A stretch of DNA of 64,000 nt, from NCBI GenBank assembly GCA_015680685.1, contig MNCI01016563.1:62001-126000 (forward strand), written 5' to 3'. Source of the stretch: Gnetum montanum (lineage: Eukaryota; Streptophyta; Gnetopsida; Gnetales; Gnetaceae). Numbering within the stretch: position 1 is the first letter of the stretch; each line of letters begins with the position of its first letter. The translations under genes and the position numbers were made by a program. Below, piece by piece: positions 23,130-33,170 of the stretch. Below the pieces are notes generated by a model. It was not told the origin of the DNA. It saw only the letters and a list, made by a program, of their open reading frames with translations, and searched no databases.

Positions 23130-23575
23130 AATTGACTGATCTGGGAAGTCCCTTTATCTATCTTTAGGTGGTAGGAAATGAGCCATGTAAAGCCATTTTG
23201 GATTTGGGGTCAGGTGTCAATTTGATCTCTCATGACATGTACAAGAATTGAAAATTAACCCCATTAAAGAAGAGCAACATTTGGCTTGAACTAGTAGACC
23301 AATCCATCACTATTCCCTTAGGATTGGTGGAGGACATTATGACCACCGTTTGTGGGTGGTCTTACCCTATTGATTTTCTTGTTATCTGTGTGGAGAATTG
23401 CAAGGGAAACTTCCTAATCATAATGGGAAGAGCTTGGTTGAGCATGGTGGATGCAAGACTAGGACTTCGAGATCTTTCCCTTGAAATTTTAAAGGAAAAT
23501 CCTTTTGGAAAGATCGAGAGGAAGCATGTTCCATGCATTGTGTACAGTTACTCAGGGTGCAACTGTGTGTAGTAG
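23130..23575 (+). pseudogene. Aspartic protease of Element 3
   Basis: The active-site stretch ILDLGSGVNLISHDMY (about 23195-23245) matches Athila-type proteases. GRAWLSMVDARLGLRDLSLEI (23430-23500) is the conserved C-terminal part. It lies in a different phase from gag and RT, so at least two indels separate them. The enzyme would mature the polyprotein. Confidence 0.75.
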
Positions 23576-23829
23576 TTATGGTTCGCTAAGTGGACATCCG
23601 TTCAAGCATGCAGTTGGTGTACCAAAGAATCACCAGTTCAACAGTGCTTGTAAGTAGTAGCCACCAACCAAGAGGGCACCGAGTGGCTAACAACTAATCC
23701 TTCTAGCAGCACATTATGTATGGAACCATCTGATGGGCTTGTACGAGTCTACGTAAAAAGCATGGATTCATCAACAGGTCTTCATTGTTGATGACCATGA
23801 TGATTGGGGAAAGCTGCAAATCCATGAAA

Positions 23830-24720
23830 GCTTCAAATAAGAGCCCCTAGAGCTCAAATCCTTATAGGCCCACTTAGAATATGCATTTTTGGAAAACGGG
23901 AAGCTAGTAATTATCAATACCACCCTTGCTCCTGAACAAAAGAAAAAATTGCTAAAGGTGGTGAACAAATGGGAGGCTATGTTTGCATGGTCATATCCTG
24001 AGTTAACCGAAGTTGATCCTAGGGTTTGCCAACATCAAATCTATATTGATCACTTCATGAAGCCACGCTGACAACCACAAAGGTGATTGAACCCCAAACT
24101 GAAATAGGTCATCAAAGATGAAATCGAGCAGTTGCTGAAAATGGGGTTCATCTATTCCATCGCCGATAGCGAATGGGTCAGCCCACTCGTTATTGTGCTG
24201 AAGAAAGGTGGAAAATGGAGGATCTGTATCAATTTTTGATTGCTCAAGATGGCTACCTTTAAAAATCACTTCCCACTCCCATTTATGGACCAAGTGTTGG
24301 ATACCATTGCAGGGCACCATTATTACAACTTTTTAGATGGTTATAGTGGCTATAACCAAATCCAAATTGCACTAGAGGACCAGGCCAAAACGAATTTCAC
24401 AAGTCCATGGGGGACATTTTCATATAAGAAGATTCCTTTTGGCCTATGTAATGTGCTTGCCACTTTACAATGCCTTTTCCTTAGCATCTTCCAGCAGCAA
24501 ATTGGCAATGGGGTAGAAGTCTTCATGGATGACTTCTCTACCTATGGGGCCACGTTCGAGCAAGCCTTGGATAGCCTTGAGTAAGTTTTGAAAAGGTGTG
24601 TAGACACTAATTTGTAGCTCAATTGGCAAAAAAGCCACATTATGGTCTAAGAAGGCATTGTACTAGGGTATCATATCTCACAAATAGGGATTAACGTGGG
24701 TCCTAAAAAGATTAGGGTCA
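23830..24720 (+). pseudogene. Reverse transcriptase of Element 3
   Basis: It starts with the pre-RT segment PLELKSL, AHLEYAFLENGKLVII. RT motifs follow: WVSPLIVLKKGGKWRI-like, FLDGYSGYNQIQIALEDQ, FTSPWGTFSYKKIPFGL and the catalytic FMDDFSTYG near 24525. Stops at several Gln positions (for example at about 24105, 24585 and 24618) correspond to CAG or CGG codons in Element 5. The longest uninterrupted piece is 24240-24584. Confidence 0.85.
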
Positions 24721-25410
24721 TCCAAGGAATCACCTGACAACCAAGCACCATAAAAGATGTTCGGTCATTCCTTGGCCACACTGGTTACTACCTACACTTC
24801 ATTGAAAACTTCTTGAAGATCACCAAGCTGTTGGTAGAATTCACAAAGAAAGATGCTCCATTCATATGGACCAAGGAATGTGAATCTGCATTCCAAGCAC
24901 TTAAGTAGAAACTCATAGAAACTCTAGTTCTATGGACACCTAATTGGTCTAAGCCCTTCCACATTTTGATGGATGCATCCAATTATGCTTTGGGAGTCAT
25001 GCTTACACAGTGTGATGATAAAAAATGTTCATACTATATCCACAGTACAAGTCCTAGCATTGTGGGTGCTCAGCTTAACTACACCTCCACTGAGAAGGAG
25101 TTGATGGCAGTGGTGTTTGCCTTGGAAAAATTCGAGCACTATGTGCTCGAATACAAGGTGTTTGTGCATATTGACCATAATGCTATCTAGTTCCTAATGA
25201 ACAAACCAATGGTAAGCCCTCGCATCATTCGATGGCTGGTGATTCTTCAGGAGTTTGATCTCACCATGGTAGAGTGAAAGGGGACCGAGAATGTGGTTAC
25301 TGACCACTTGTCTCAGTTGCGATGGGATGACGTAGAAGAGGAGAAGCCCCTCTTCGACAAATTCCCAAATGAACTCCTCTTCGTGGGTGCGATCGATTCG
25401 TAGGTGCCTA
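24721..25410 (+). pseudogene. RNase H of Element 3
   Basis: It carries the tether SFLGHTGYYLHFIENFL and then RNase H motifs MDASNYALGVMLTQ, STEKELMAVVFALEKF, VFVHIDHNAI, MNKPMVSPRIIRWLVILQEF and TENVVTDHLSQLR. Stops fall at 24906, 25187 and 25275. A single RNase H is present, unlike Element 1. Confidence 0.85.
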
Positions 25411-25439
25411 AGGCATCACCTTGGTTCAACCACATCCTC

Positions 25440-26640
25440 ACCTACCTCATAACCTAGGAGTTGCCAAAGGAGTGGGACCATCGGCAGAAACAACAGTTTC
25501 TCCATAAGGCCAAGCATTTCATGGAAATTAGTGGCCACCTGTATAAGGTGTGCACAGATGGCCTGGTTCGATGGTGTGTCCCTGATGATCATACACTGCG
25601 CATTCTCCAAGATTCTCATGAGGGTCCTTGTGGGGGCCACTATGCTGGATGTCGCACAACAATTAAGATCCTGGTTGTAAGGTATTACTGGCCCATAATT
25701 TTTAGGGATGCACAATGGTTCACCCCCTCTTGCGAACGATGCCAAAGAGACGGTGGGATGATGACATGGATGGAGGGACCTCAATAGTGGATCCAACCAC
25801 TAGAGCCCTTTGACATTCAGGGCAGTGACTTCATGGGGCCCATCACATCCCTATCCAATGGAAAGGCATACATCATCATAGCCATGGACTACTGCACAAA
25901 GTCGGCAGAGGTAGAAACTGTTGTTGAATATTCTTCAAACATCGCCACACGATTTGTTCAACAACAAATCATCAATAGGTTTGGAGTGCCGCATGCACTC
26001 ATCTCAGATAATGGCACTCATTTCACGGGTGTCACTTTTCAAAAACTCATGCAACACTTGGGGGTTACCTATAAATTTACCACACCTTACCACCCCCAAG
26101 CCAACGGGCAGCCCGAAGTCACCAATAGGGAGATCACCAAGATCGTTACTCAAACCATTAGCAAATATAGGAGGGATTGGAGCACCAAACTTAATGATGC
26201 CCTCTAGGCCTATCGCTCCACTTGGAAGCTTCCTATAGGTTACTCTCCCTACGAGTTAGTGTACGATAAGCTACCAACACTCCCAATCCATAGCTAGTGA
26301 CTTAGGCCTTGACCTTCTACTAGCATAACGTGAATGACTTATCAATTTAAGTGTGTTAGATGAGAATCGATTACTGGTCCTATCTTCAAACAAGATCCAC
26401 AAGGCCTACAACAAAAAATGACATGATCTTAGGATTTGGAAGGTCACATTCAGACGTGGAGATAAGGTATTGTATTGGAACCCCACACATGTATCGCAAT
26501 CGACCAAGTTTCAAACATTATGGGAGTGACCTTACATTGTCTTCGAAACCTTCCCATCCAGGGCCTTGCTTATCCACAAACCTGAGGACCCCACAAGAAC
26601 GTAGTTGGTCAATCGGTAACAACTGAAACCTTTCTATGAG
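25440..26640 (+). pseudogene. Integrase of Element 3
   Basis: The zinc region GPCGGHYAGCRTTIKILVVR and CERCQRDGGM lies at 25620-25760. The core has SDFMGPITSLSNGKAYIIIA, ISDNGTHFTGVTF and QPEVTNREITKI (25833-26150), so D, D and E are intact. The C-terminal part is VLDENRLL-like, then RKVTFRRGDKVLYWNPTHV-like sequence to about 26600. A TAG at about 26205 and a TGA at about 26335 interrupt it. The TGA position is also a stop in Elements 2 and 5. Confidence 0.85.
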
Positions 26641-28295
26641 CTCACCTAACCAATGCTACCACCTCATCATCACCTGGACAACCTCGCTTCATTTTTCGTG
26701 TCTCCTCCTTTCCACCTAGTCGTAGGAGAGACCTTCCTCCATGCTAATCTAGTTTACTACACCCCTCACTATTTTTGAAATTTTTGTTTTACACTTTTTT
26801 GTTTTTCAACATTGTTCATACGTTTGCCAATTCTTGCTAATTTTTTCTTTCTTTAAGTATTTTTTCCATTTCTTTGTTGTTGTTATTTATACATATGTGT
26901 GTGTGTTTCATTTTCACGTGATTGCTAGTCAGTTGTCTTATTGTCATCAGGTTTGGCGCAGATACTTTTCGTTGCGATGGGTCATTGGAAATAGCCACTT
27001 ATTTTACCTTTCTCTTGTCCTCACATGGTTGTTCTTGGTTTTTTGCGTCTACTTTCACCTCATAATATCAGCAGTGAGTCCACGTCATCCACCCATTCAC
27101 CCACTCAATGGTTTTTCTACTCTTGGAAACATGCAATCCCTTTTCACTTAAAGACATTATAATGAATGTGTGACTTGTGTAGTTTTCAGACTTAGGGATG
27201 ACCTAATGGTTTGAGTCAAGTGTGACTTCAAGGGGAATGCAACATTTGTCATCCTTTTCTACCCCATGGGTGGCAAGAGTGCCCTTACGGATTTCTTCCC
27301 ACTCTAAGTTCTTCTCTACATGGAAGCTCCGTGGTAGTTTGAGCTTGCATGGTGTGGTCCTCATCAAAAACAGAAAAAAAAAAGAGAGAAAAGGAAAAAA
27401 AACATGAGGATTCAATGCACGCCCCTTGGTCAAATGCATGTGCACAAGCATGGGTCTTTGCATGGTGTGATCCCCACAAATAAAAGAAAACACAAGAATA
27501 ACATCTTAACCATGTGGGAATTCAAAGCACACCCCTTAGACCTCCTCTCATGGGCCACAAGCACTAGTTATGGGACTTCCTTCATCCCCTCTAACCTGGC
27601 CCCGTTTCACTTCCATCCTCTCATGTCTATTGGAGTGGTGGTTCTCTATGAGTGCATTCTTGTCCATTTCAGAGGTGGACGGGTCTTTGTATGTTGCTGC
27701 GATGTCGCTGGATGTGGATGGTTCTAGGTCTGAACTTGGGATAAGTCCTATCAGGTCACTTAACCTCAACTTCACACAGGGTTTTATGTGACCAAAAGTT
27801 GGCATTCCAAACCTCACTCCTCTCTCTTTACCCAATTCTCTCCATGACTCACCTCACTGCTAGTCTTATGTTTTGGTAGTTATCATGATTTCTGTGAACT
27901 TCTCATGCCTTGGCAGGTTCTCGTGGATGGGCGTATTAACGTGCAATCACCATTCCTTAGCCCAGGCCCACGGACCCCGATGTTGGGGATATGCAAGGGC
28001 TATGAAGGCTACCTCCTGCTATGGGGAGGACCTACTTGCATATTCTCAATGCCATTTGTTAATCTTCCATCCTCTTGGTTGGTTGGTGGCTTGTTTCCAT
28101 GTTATCCATCACTCGATTTCTTTCTCGTGGAGTCCTTTCTCACCACGTCCTCCTACCTATGACTCTTTTTCTAGCTCAATTTCCCTTCCTTTTGTCCTTA
28201 GACTTGTTCCAGGCCTCTCATGCTCTTCAGCGGCTCCAATTTGACGTTTTAAATTCATCTTTTCAGGCTTTTTTTGGGCTAGTCAATGCTGGTAA
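26641..28295 (+). other. Element 3 non-coding 3' region with an internal duplication
   Basis: No convincing protein. It contains two imperfect copies (about 27347-27431 and 27461-27542) of a block starting GCATGGTGTGGTCCTCA, with an A-rich middle and ending GCACACCCCTTAGAC-like. Element 5 has both copies, Element 2 only one (about 33773-33840). A conserved purine tract ATGGGGAGGACC occurs at about 28020. Confidence 0.6.
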
Positions 28296-28309
28296 ATAGG
28301 TGTGACCAC

Positions 28310-28400
28310 TTGCGGATACGAGGCCCCGTATACGCAGCCCCCTGCATATACGTGGCCTCATCGACGCAGCATCCAACCCATATATATATGCCCGTACGCT
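28310..28400 (+). promoter_or_regulatory. Internal U3-like segment with TATA box, candidate promoter of the extra ORF
   Basis: GATACGAGGCCCCGTATACG, CATATACGTGGCCTCATCGA and CGCAGC repeat the GC-rich words of the LTR U3, and CATATATATATG (28380-28390) follows at about the spacing seen between these words and CTATAAATAAG in the LTR. The same arrangement is in Element 5 at 56060-56155. It could be an internal promoter or a relic of a captured LTR. Confidence 0.45.
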
Positions 28401-28550
28401 TTAGATTTTCATCATTTTGCAAGCAAATTGGGGGGAGATTTTGCCATTTTTTCTACCTAACTTCTTCCTGAGCACCTACCTTCCATCTTGCATCCATATC
28501 AACCGATCCTTGCCCTCTTGAGCACCTAGAGGTATGCTCTCAGTTGTTGA

Positions 28551-28603
28551 GGGGGGGGGGGAAAGGGTTGAAGCCTATGTGTAATTAATTAATTAATTAA
28601 TTA
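28551..28603. repeat. G11 run and (TAAT)n microsatellite
   Basis: Eleven consecutive G at 28551-28561, then repeated AATT/TAAT units at 28579-28603. The AATT tract is also present in Element 5 (about 55858-55882). Confidence 0.85.
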
Positions 28604-28799
28604 AGACTTCGCACCTCTAAGGGAAGAATGAAAACAACCGTTTAAACTCCAACTCATCCCTTGTTGTTTTTGGCTCTAACCCATGAATTAAAACTCCAGG
28701 GGACTTAATGGGATGCCGGTACCAACAACATAACTTAGTCGAACTAAGAAGGTGTATAAGGACCATCTTGAGCTACTTATGCATAGTCTAATGGGTGGT

Positions 28800-31585
28800 T
28801 ATGTTTGATTGCAAACGGCACCCAAACCAAGGCATCCAAGGGGCGAAGGACCATCCCAACCTAGGGACAAGCATCCATGAACATGAAGGGGACAAGGCGT
28901 GCAGCAACCAAAGCATGTAGAGGGCTCTCATGCAATTGGCCCCATCCGCGAAGGACCTGATGTGGAATATGTCCATCAAATTCACGAAGAGGAGATGCCC
29001 AGTGAGCAATCGTAGGGAGATGAAACTCCGGTGATATCACCATGGCTTGAGGTCACTCTGACCTAAGCCTGTCTTGATGCTATTAATCCACAAGAAGTGC
29101 AACGGATGGTCCTGTAAGAGCTAAACTTTGGACCATTTCTTGAAAATGCATCAGAAAATGTGAGACTTCAGTTGCAAACTTCTCCTATGTGGCTGATCAT
29201 CACAACTAGTGGTGAATGGTACCTAGGAGAAACCTATCTCTTCTCGAAAAATCAGCAATCGAGGTCCAGAGTAAGGATTAAGGACATTTATGTCTGTTAC
29301 TCTGTAGAGGAAATAGTACAAGCTTTGGGGTTGCCAGAGACTGGAGCAGATGTGGTGGAGATCCCAAAATAAGCAAACCCTGAGGTGAAAGGGGAGTGGA
29401 TCAGGCGATGCTATGGGGTAGACCACAGGGAGTTTGGCTCTCTAACCACTACGGAGAGGTTGTATTCAAAGATTGCATCTTACCACCTAAATGCAATGGT
29501 AAGACCCAGCAAAATCACGGCCTTCTCCGCTCATGCATGTGTCGCTCTAAGTGGGAAGTTTCCAATGAGTCTTCCACAGTTATTATTTTTGGAAATTGAA
29601 AATAGGTTCGTCGAAAGCGAATGTGGAAGATGAGCTCTCCCCTTCCCCTGCCTAATCAGAAAGTTATGCAAATGGGCAGGGATAGCATGGTATGCCAATG
29701 ATACAATCCAACATGCCTCGATTGCCTCATGGTGTGAAATGATGAAGGATAGGACTCCCGCCACTACATAGACAAAGGAAGAGCAGCAACCACCTCCACC
29801 ACCTACACAAACAACAAGGTCGGGTTCCCAACCTATTGCAGAACACATCTACAAAATCCGAAAATCACTCTTGAGCCAGCAAGAGTAATTTGGTAGGATA
29901 GGTGGAGGAGAAGACCCTTCGGTCTATCGCCCTACAATGAGCCACCTAGAGTAGTTGGCTTGATCAATCAGCTTGCTAGAAAGAGTAGGGTCGATGTTCT
30001 CTACCATCTGAATGTAAGTGCCAGTAAGGATAGACCCTAGCGTCTGAGAGGTAACAGTATCAACATAATAGCTATTCCCTGAAATTTTAGGGAATGCCGC
30101 TACCTTCTTGGTATGCTTAGAGGATGGAAAGGGGGTGACAGTCCTGGTGATGCAGCACCAAGGATAAGAGATTATGGTCAAAGTGGCTGCTAATACAATT
30201 GCTATGGCTCTCAACGCACCGGTGGTGCCTGTACTAGATGTACATGGGCTTCAAGATGTACAGGCATTCACTGAAACTTCACATAGCAGGATTAATGGAA
30301 CACAACATGAAGAACTATTGGACCAACTGGTGGAAACCAGGCAATCGCTTCCAGATGTCTTTGACCTCCCAGATAACATCACTGCAACCCAGTCGGAGCT
30401 GCTCTCGGCAAGGGTTAAGAGCCTCATTTTGGAAGGGCAACTTGAAGTTGTTGAAGCCACCTGCCAACGCTTAGCAATAGAAGTTGCCCAATTAAGAACC
30501 CAACTTGCCAATTCATATCTCCTCAACCGTGAGCTCACCAGAGATGAAGCTTTCCAACAAATTTAGGTTAAACTTCAGATAGTTGAGGATGAGCGAGAGT
30601 CGGTGACCTTTGATAAGTCCTTGGTAGATGCTTAGACATATCATTTAGAGAAGGAATTAATAGAAGTTTGCCAGGAGAATGTTAGGTTGATTGTGGAAGT
30701 CCATCACCTGCGTAATGTTGGTGCTGAAAATGAGCACATGAAAAATTTTATTCACCAACAGCAGGAAGAGCTAGCTAAGGTGAATGTTGATGTGAGAAGG
30801 TTGGCAGTTGAGAACTGAAATTTGTCCATGGAAGAGGTTCGAGCTCTACGATAGAAATATGCCATTGAAATTGCCACTTGGAAGAACGAGGCCCTGAAAT
30901 TTGAAAAAGTCAAGAATCATTATAGGGACCAAGTGGGATTGCAAAAGGAGGTAAATGCAAAATAGATTCAAGTCCCAAAGGCTAAAATGAACCAAGCTCT
31001 CTAACAACTCCGAGAGGGAGACGAGGTATGGCAACCTATCTTTTATGGGTTGAATGCCTACAATCAAGTTGAAATTCATCTCAAGGAGTTGCAGATGGAG
31101 GAAATGATAGAATATATGGAGCTTGCCAACCTTTGCTATGCAAACCTAGCCATGCTCATAGCTGATAGACTGCGATCTAAATTGGAGAAACAAGTGGCCG
31201 CCTCGTATTCTCTATAGGAGGGTGAGTTCCAAGCACACAAAGAAACAAAGTAGAAAATGCGGAACTCGAGGTTCTCCACATGTGATTTGAAGGATAACGT
31301 ACGGTGGCAGAGAACTTGGCCCGTCGAATGACTAACTACCAGCAGCTACAAANCTACCTCCAGAAGTTGTAGCTGCTACGAGACAACCATCATTTGTGCC
31401 ATCACCACCGCAGCATGGGCAGGTTTGTCGAAACCACCACCTCCAGGGACAATGTGATCTTCTCCGGTAATTTTTTCACCCTTCTACATGATAGAGACTC
31501 CATGATCGGAAGGGTGTTCAATTTTGTCTATGAACAACATCATTTTTGTAGTTTGTCCTTCTCTGTACACTTGAGCACTTGGTAA
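28800..31585 (+). pseudogene. Extra 3' ORF of Element 3: unknown domain plus long coiled coil
   Basis: A coding-like stretch lies downstream of integrase and the internal U3-like segment. The first part (about 29160-29640) has TSGEWYLGETYLFSK, DIYVCYSVEEIVQALGLP and ITAFSAHACVALSGKFP. Its layout faintly recalls the transposon-associated ORF found next to Athila pol genes, which I cannot confirm. A Pro-rich linker (29780-29830) follows, then a heptad-rich region from about 30300 to 31260 (LLSARVKSLILEGQLEVVEA; RLAIEVAQLRTQL; EELAKVNVDVRRLAVEN) typical of coiled coils. Stops are mostly TAG/TGA at former Gln or Arg codons. The clearest shared block, FDLPDNITATQ, is nearly identical in Element 5, so the protein was probably under selection before decay. 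Element 2 lacks it. No transmembrane or signal segment was seen, so an envelope function is unsupported. Confidence 0.6.
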
Positions 31586-31700
31586 AATTAATGTTGGGTC
31601 ATGTGTGTGTGCGTTAAGTCATGTGTGTTGTAAATAAAAGTCCATACCTTCCAAATTCTAGAGTAACTCGAGGACGAGTTTTTACTCAGTCATGGGGGTA
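31586..31700 (+). other. Element 3 3' UTR and polypurine-like tract
   Basis: A GT-rich stretch and then GAGGACGAGTTTTTACTCAG and TCATGGGGGTA directly before the 3' LTR. The same run precedes the 3' LTRs of Elements 2 and 5 and probably serves as the plus-strand primer. Confidence 0.6.
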
Positions 31701-32696
31701 TGATGAAGTGTTAATTCATCTATGCATTTACTAGGCCGCATATATAGGACCCCATATACGCGGCCCAGTCGACGTGGCCCCTTAGATGCATTTACTAGGC
31801 CACGTATATGGGGTCCCATATACGCAGCCTCGTCGATGCAACCCTGTATACGTGGCCCCATCGGTGCGGCCCCGTCGACGCATCCTTCAATGCGTCAACG
31901 TGGCCCCGTTTACGTGGCACCTATTTCAGCCTATAAATAAGAGGGCCTTCTGGCTCACTTGGGTACCTTTTTGTCAGTTGTGGCGAAGCTCTTATAGTTT
32001 GTTCCCACGAGAGTTAGAATATTTTCTAAGTGCCTGTAGTAGGTGTAAAGAAGGTGTTCGGCTCTTTATTCGAGCGCTGATGTATCTGAGCCCATTAGCG
32101 TGAACGGAAATAAAGATGAGCTTTCAAGCATTCCTTGCAGCATTTGGATTTAGTCATTTAATGCATTTAATAGTTTAATGTTTCTATGCTTTGATAATTA
32201 CTTAAGTTTATCTTATTATTAGTTTAATTGCTATAGCTCATTTACAGTTCATAGAAACCATAAGTACGACCATCTCGAACGTAAATCCAACACTTGGTAA
32301 CCCAGTGATGCTTAACGTTTGGTAACCCAGTAGTAGTTAGGAAATGCTCAGGATGTGCTCGAAAGATGGGATCGGATACTTATGCTAGGAATAGTTAGGA
32401 TATAGATTAGGATAATGATAGACTAGGTAATATTTCATTCCTTACTTTCCATACCTTAATTAGACATCAAAAGATAAAGTAAAAAGCCATAAAAATTAGT
32501 TGCCTCAATCTCACTTAACCATCACTACTAGAACATCACAAGAGAGATTGGGAAGACAACGACTATTCTAACCCAAGGTTTTGCTAGTTAGGGTATGGTG
32601 CATGCAAAGTGCTTACAGTCTACAGAATTCGATCGAGTCACATGTGAATGCCCGTGATTCATATGGTTGGGCGTAGGGGTACCTAGCCGCTCATCA
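31701..32696 (+). repeat. 3' LTR of Element 3
   Basis: It matches 19535-20449 but is 81 bp longer, chiefly because the U3 block from ATGCATTTACTAGGCC (31722) is repeated at 31786, a 64-base step. TATA box CTATAAATAAGAGG at about 31931. Ends GCCGCTCATCA. Confidence 0.88.
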
Positions 32697-33170
32697 ATGC
32701 TCTTTGGGCATACCACTCCACATGGAAACTCTCTATAGGCTACTCTCCCTATGAGTTAGTGTACGGTAAATTACCAATGCTTCCCATTCAAATTGAGCTC
32801 AGTACACTATCCATAGCATGTGACCTCAACCTTGACCTTGATCTAGCAAAAAAATAATGATTAGTAACCCTTAACGTACTAGATGAAAACTGACTAGTTG
32901 CCTTGTCATCTAACAAATTGCACAAGGCATTAAATAAACAATGTCATGACCTAAGAATTAGGAAAGTTAAATATGAACTAAGAGATAAGGTTCTCTACTA
33001 GAATCCCACACATGTACCACAACGTACTAAATTTCAAACACTGTGGAAAGGACCTTATATTATTTATGCAACTTTACCTTTAGGGGCCATGACAATATAC
33101 AAACCTAAGAGCCTAGAAAAGAAGATGTTGGTCAATGTGCAACAAACCAAACGTTTCCATGAGCTTAGAA
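32697..33170 (+). pseudogene. Element 2, integrase C-terminus
   Basis: It continues the integrase cut at 19534: AYHSTWKLSIGYSPYELVYG, ELSTLSIACDLNLDLDLA, VLDEN, LRIRKVKYELRDKVLY, NPTHVPQRTKFQTLWKGPY. Stops occur at 32851-32862 and 32889, one of them at the position that is also TGA in Elements 3 and 5. ATGCT at 32697-32701 is the right copy of Element 3's target duplication. Confidence 0.85.

Larger units (their letters stand above)
19535..32696 (+). mobile_element. Element 3: complete Athila-like Ty3/gypsy retrotransposon, 13.2 kb
   Basis: It is bounded by LTRs of 915 bp (19535-20449) and 996 bp (31701-32696), both TGATGAAGTG...CTCATCA, with a 5-bp target duplication in Element 2. A tRNA-Asp-type primer site follows the 5' LTR. 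The order is gag, protease, RT, RNase H, integrase, a non-coding 3' region, an extra ORF and a polypurine tract. FMDDFSTYG in RT and the Asp primer are typical of the Athila lineage. Gag start and pol share one phase with many nonsense changes, so the copy is decayed mainly by substitutions. Confidence 0.88.

Noticed and set aside
29924-30214. Minus-strand frame overlapping the extra ORF, partly conserved in Element 5 at 54840-55090
   Set aside because: The conserved positions are explained by the sense-strand coding sequence. Nothing independent supports the antisense frame.
28800-31585. Calling the extra ORF an envelope gene
   Set aside because: Athila elements can carry env-like genes, but no signal peptide, membrane segment or glycosylated ectodomain is visible. 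The sequence is coiled-coil and hydrophilic.
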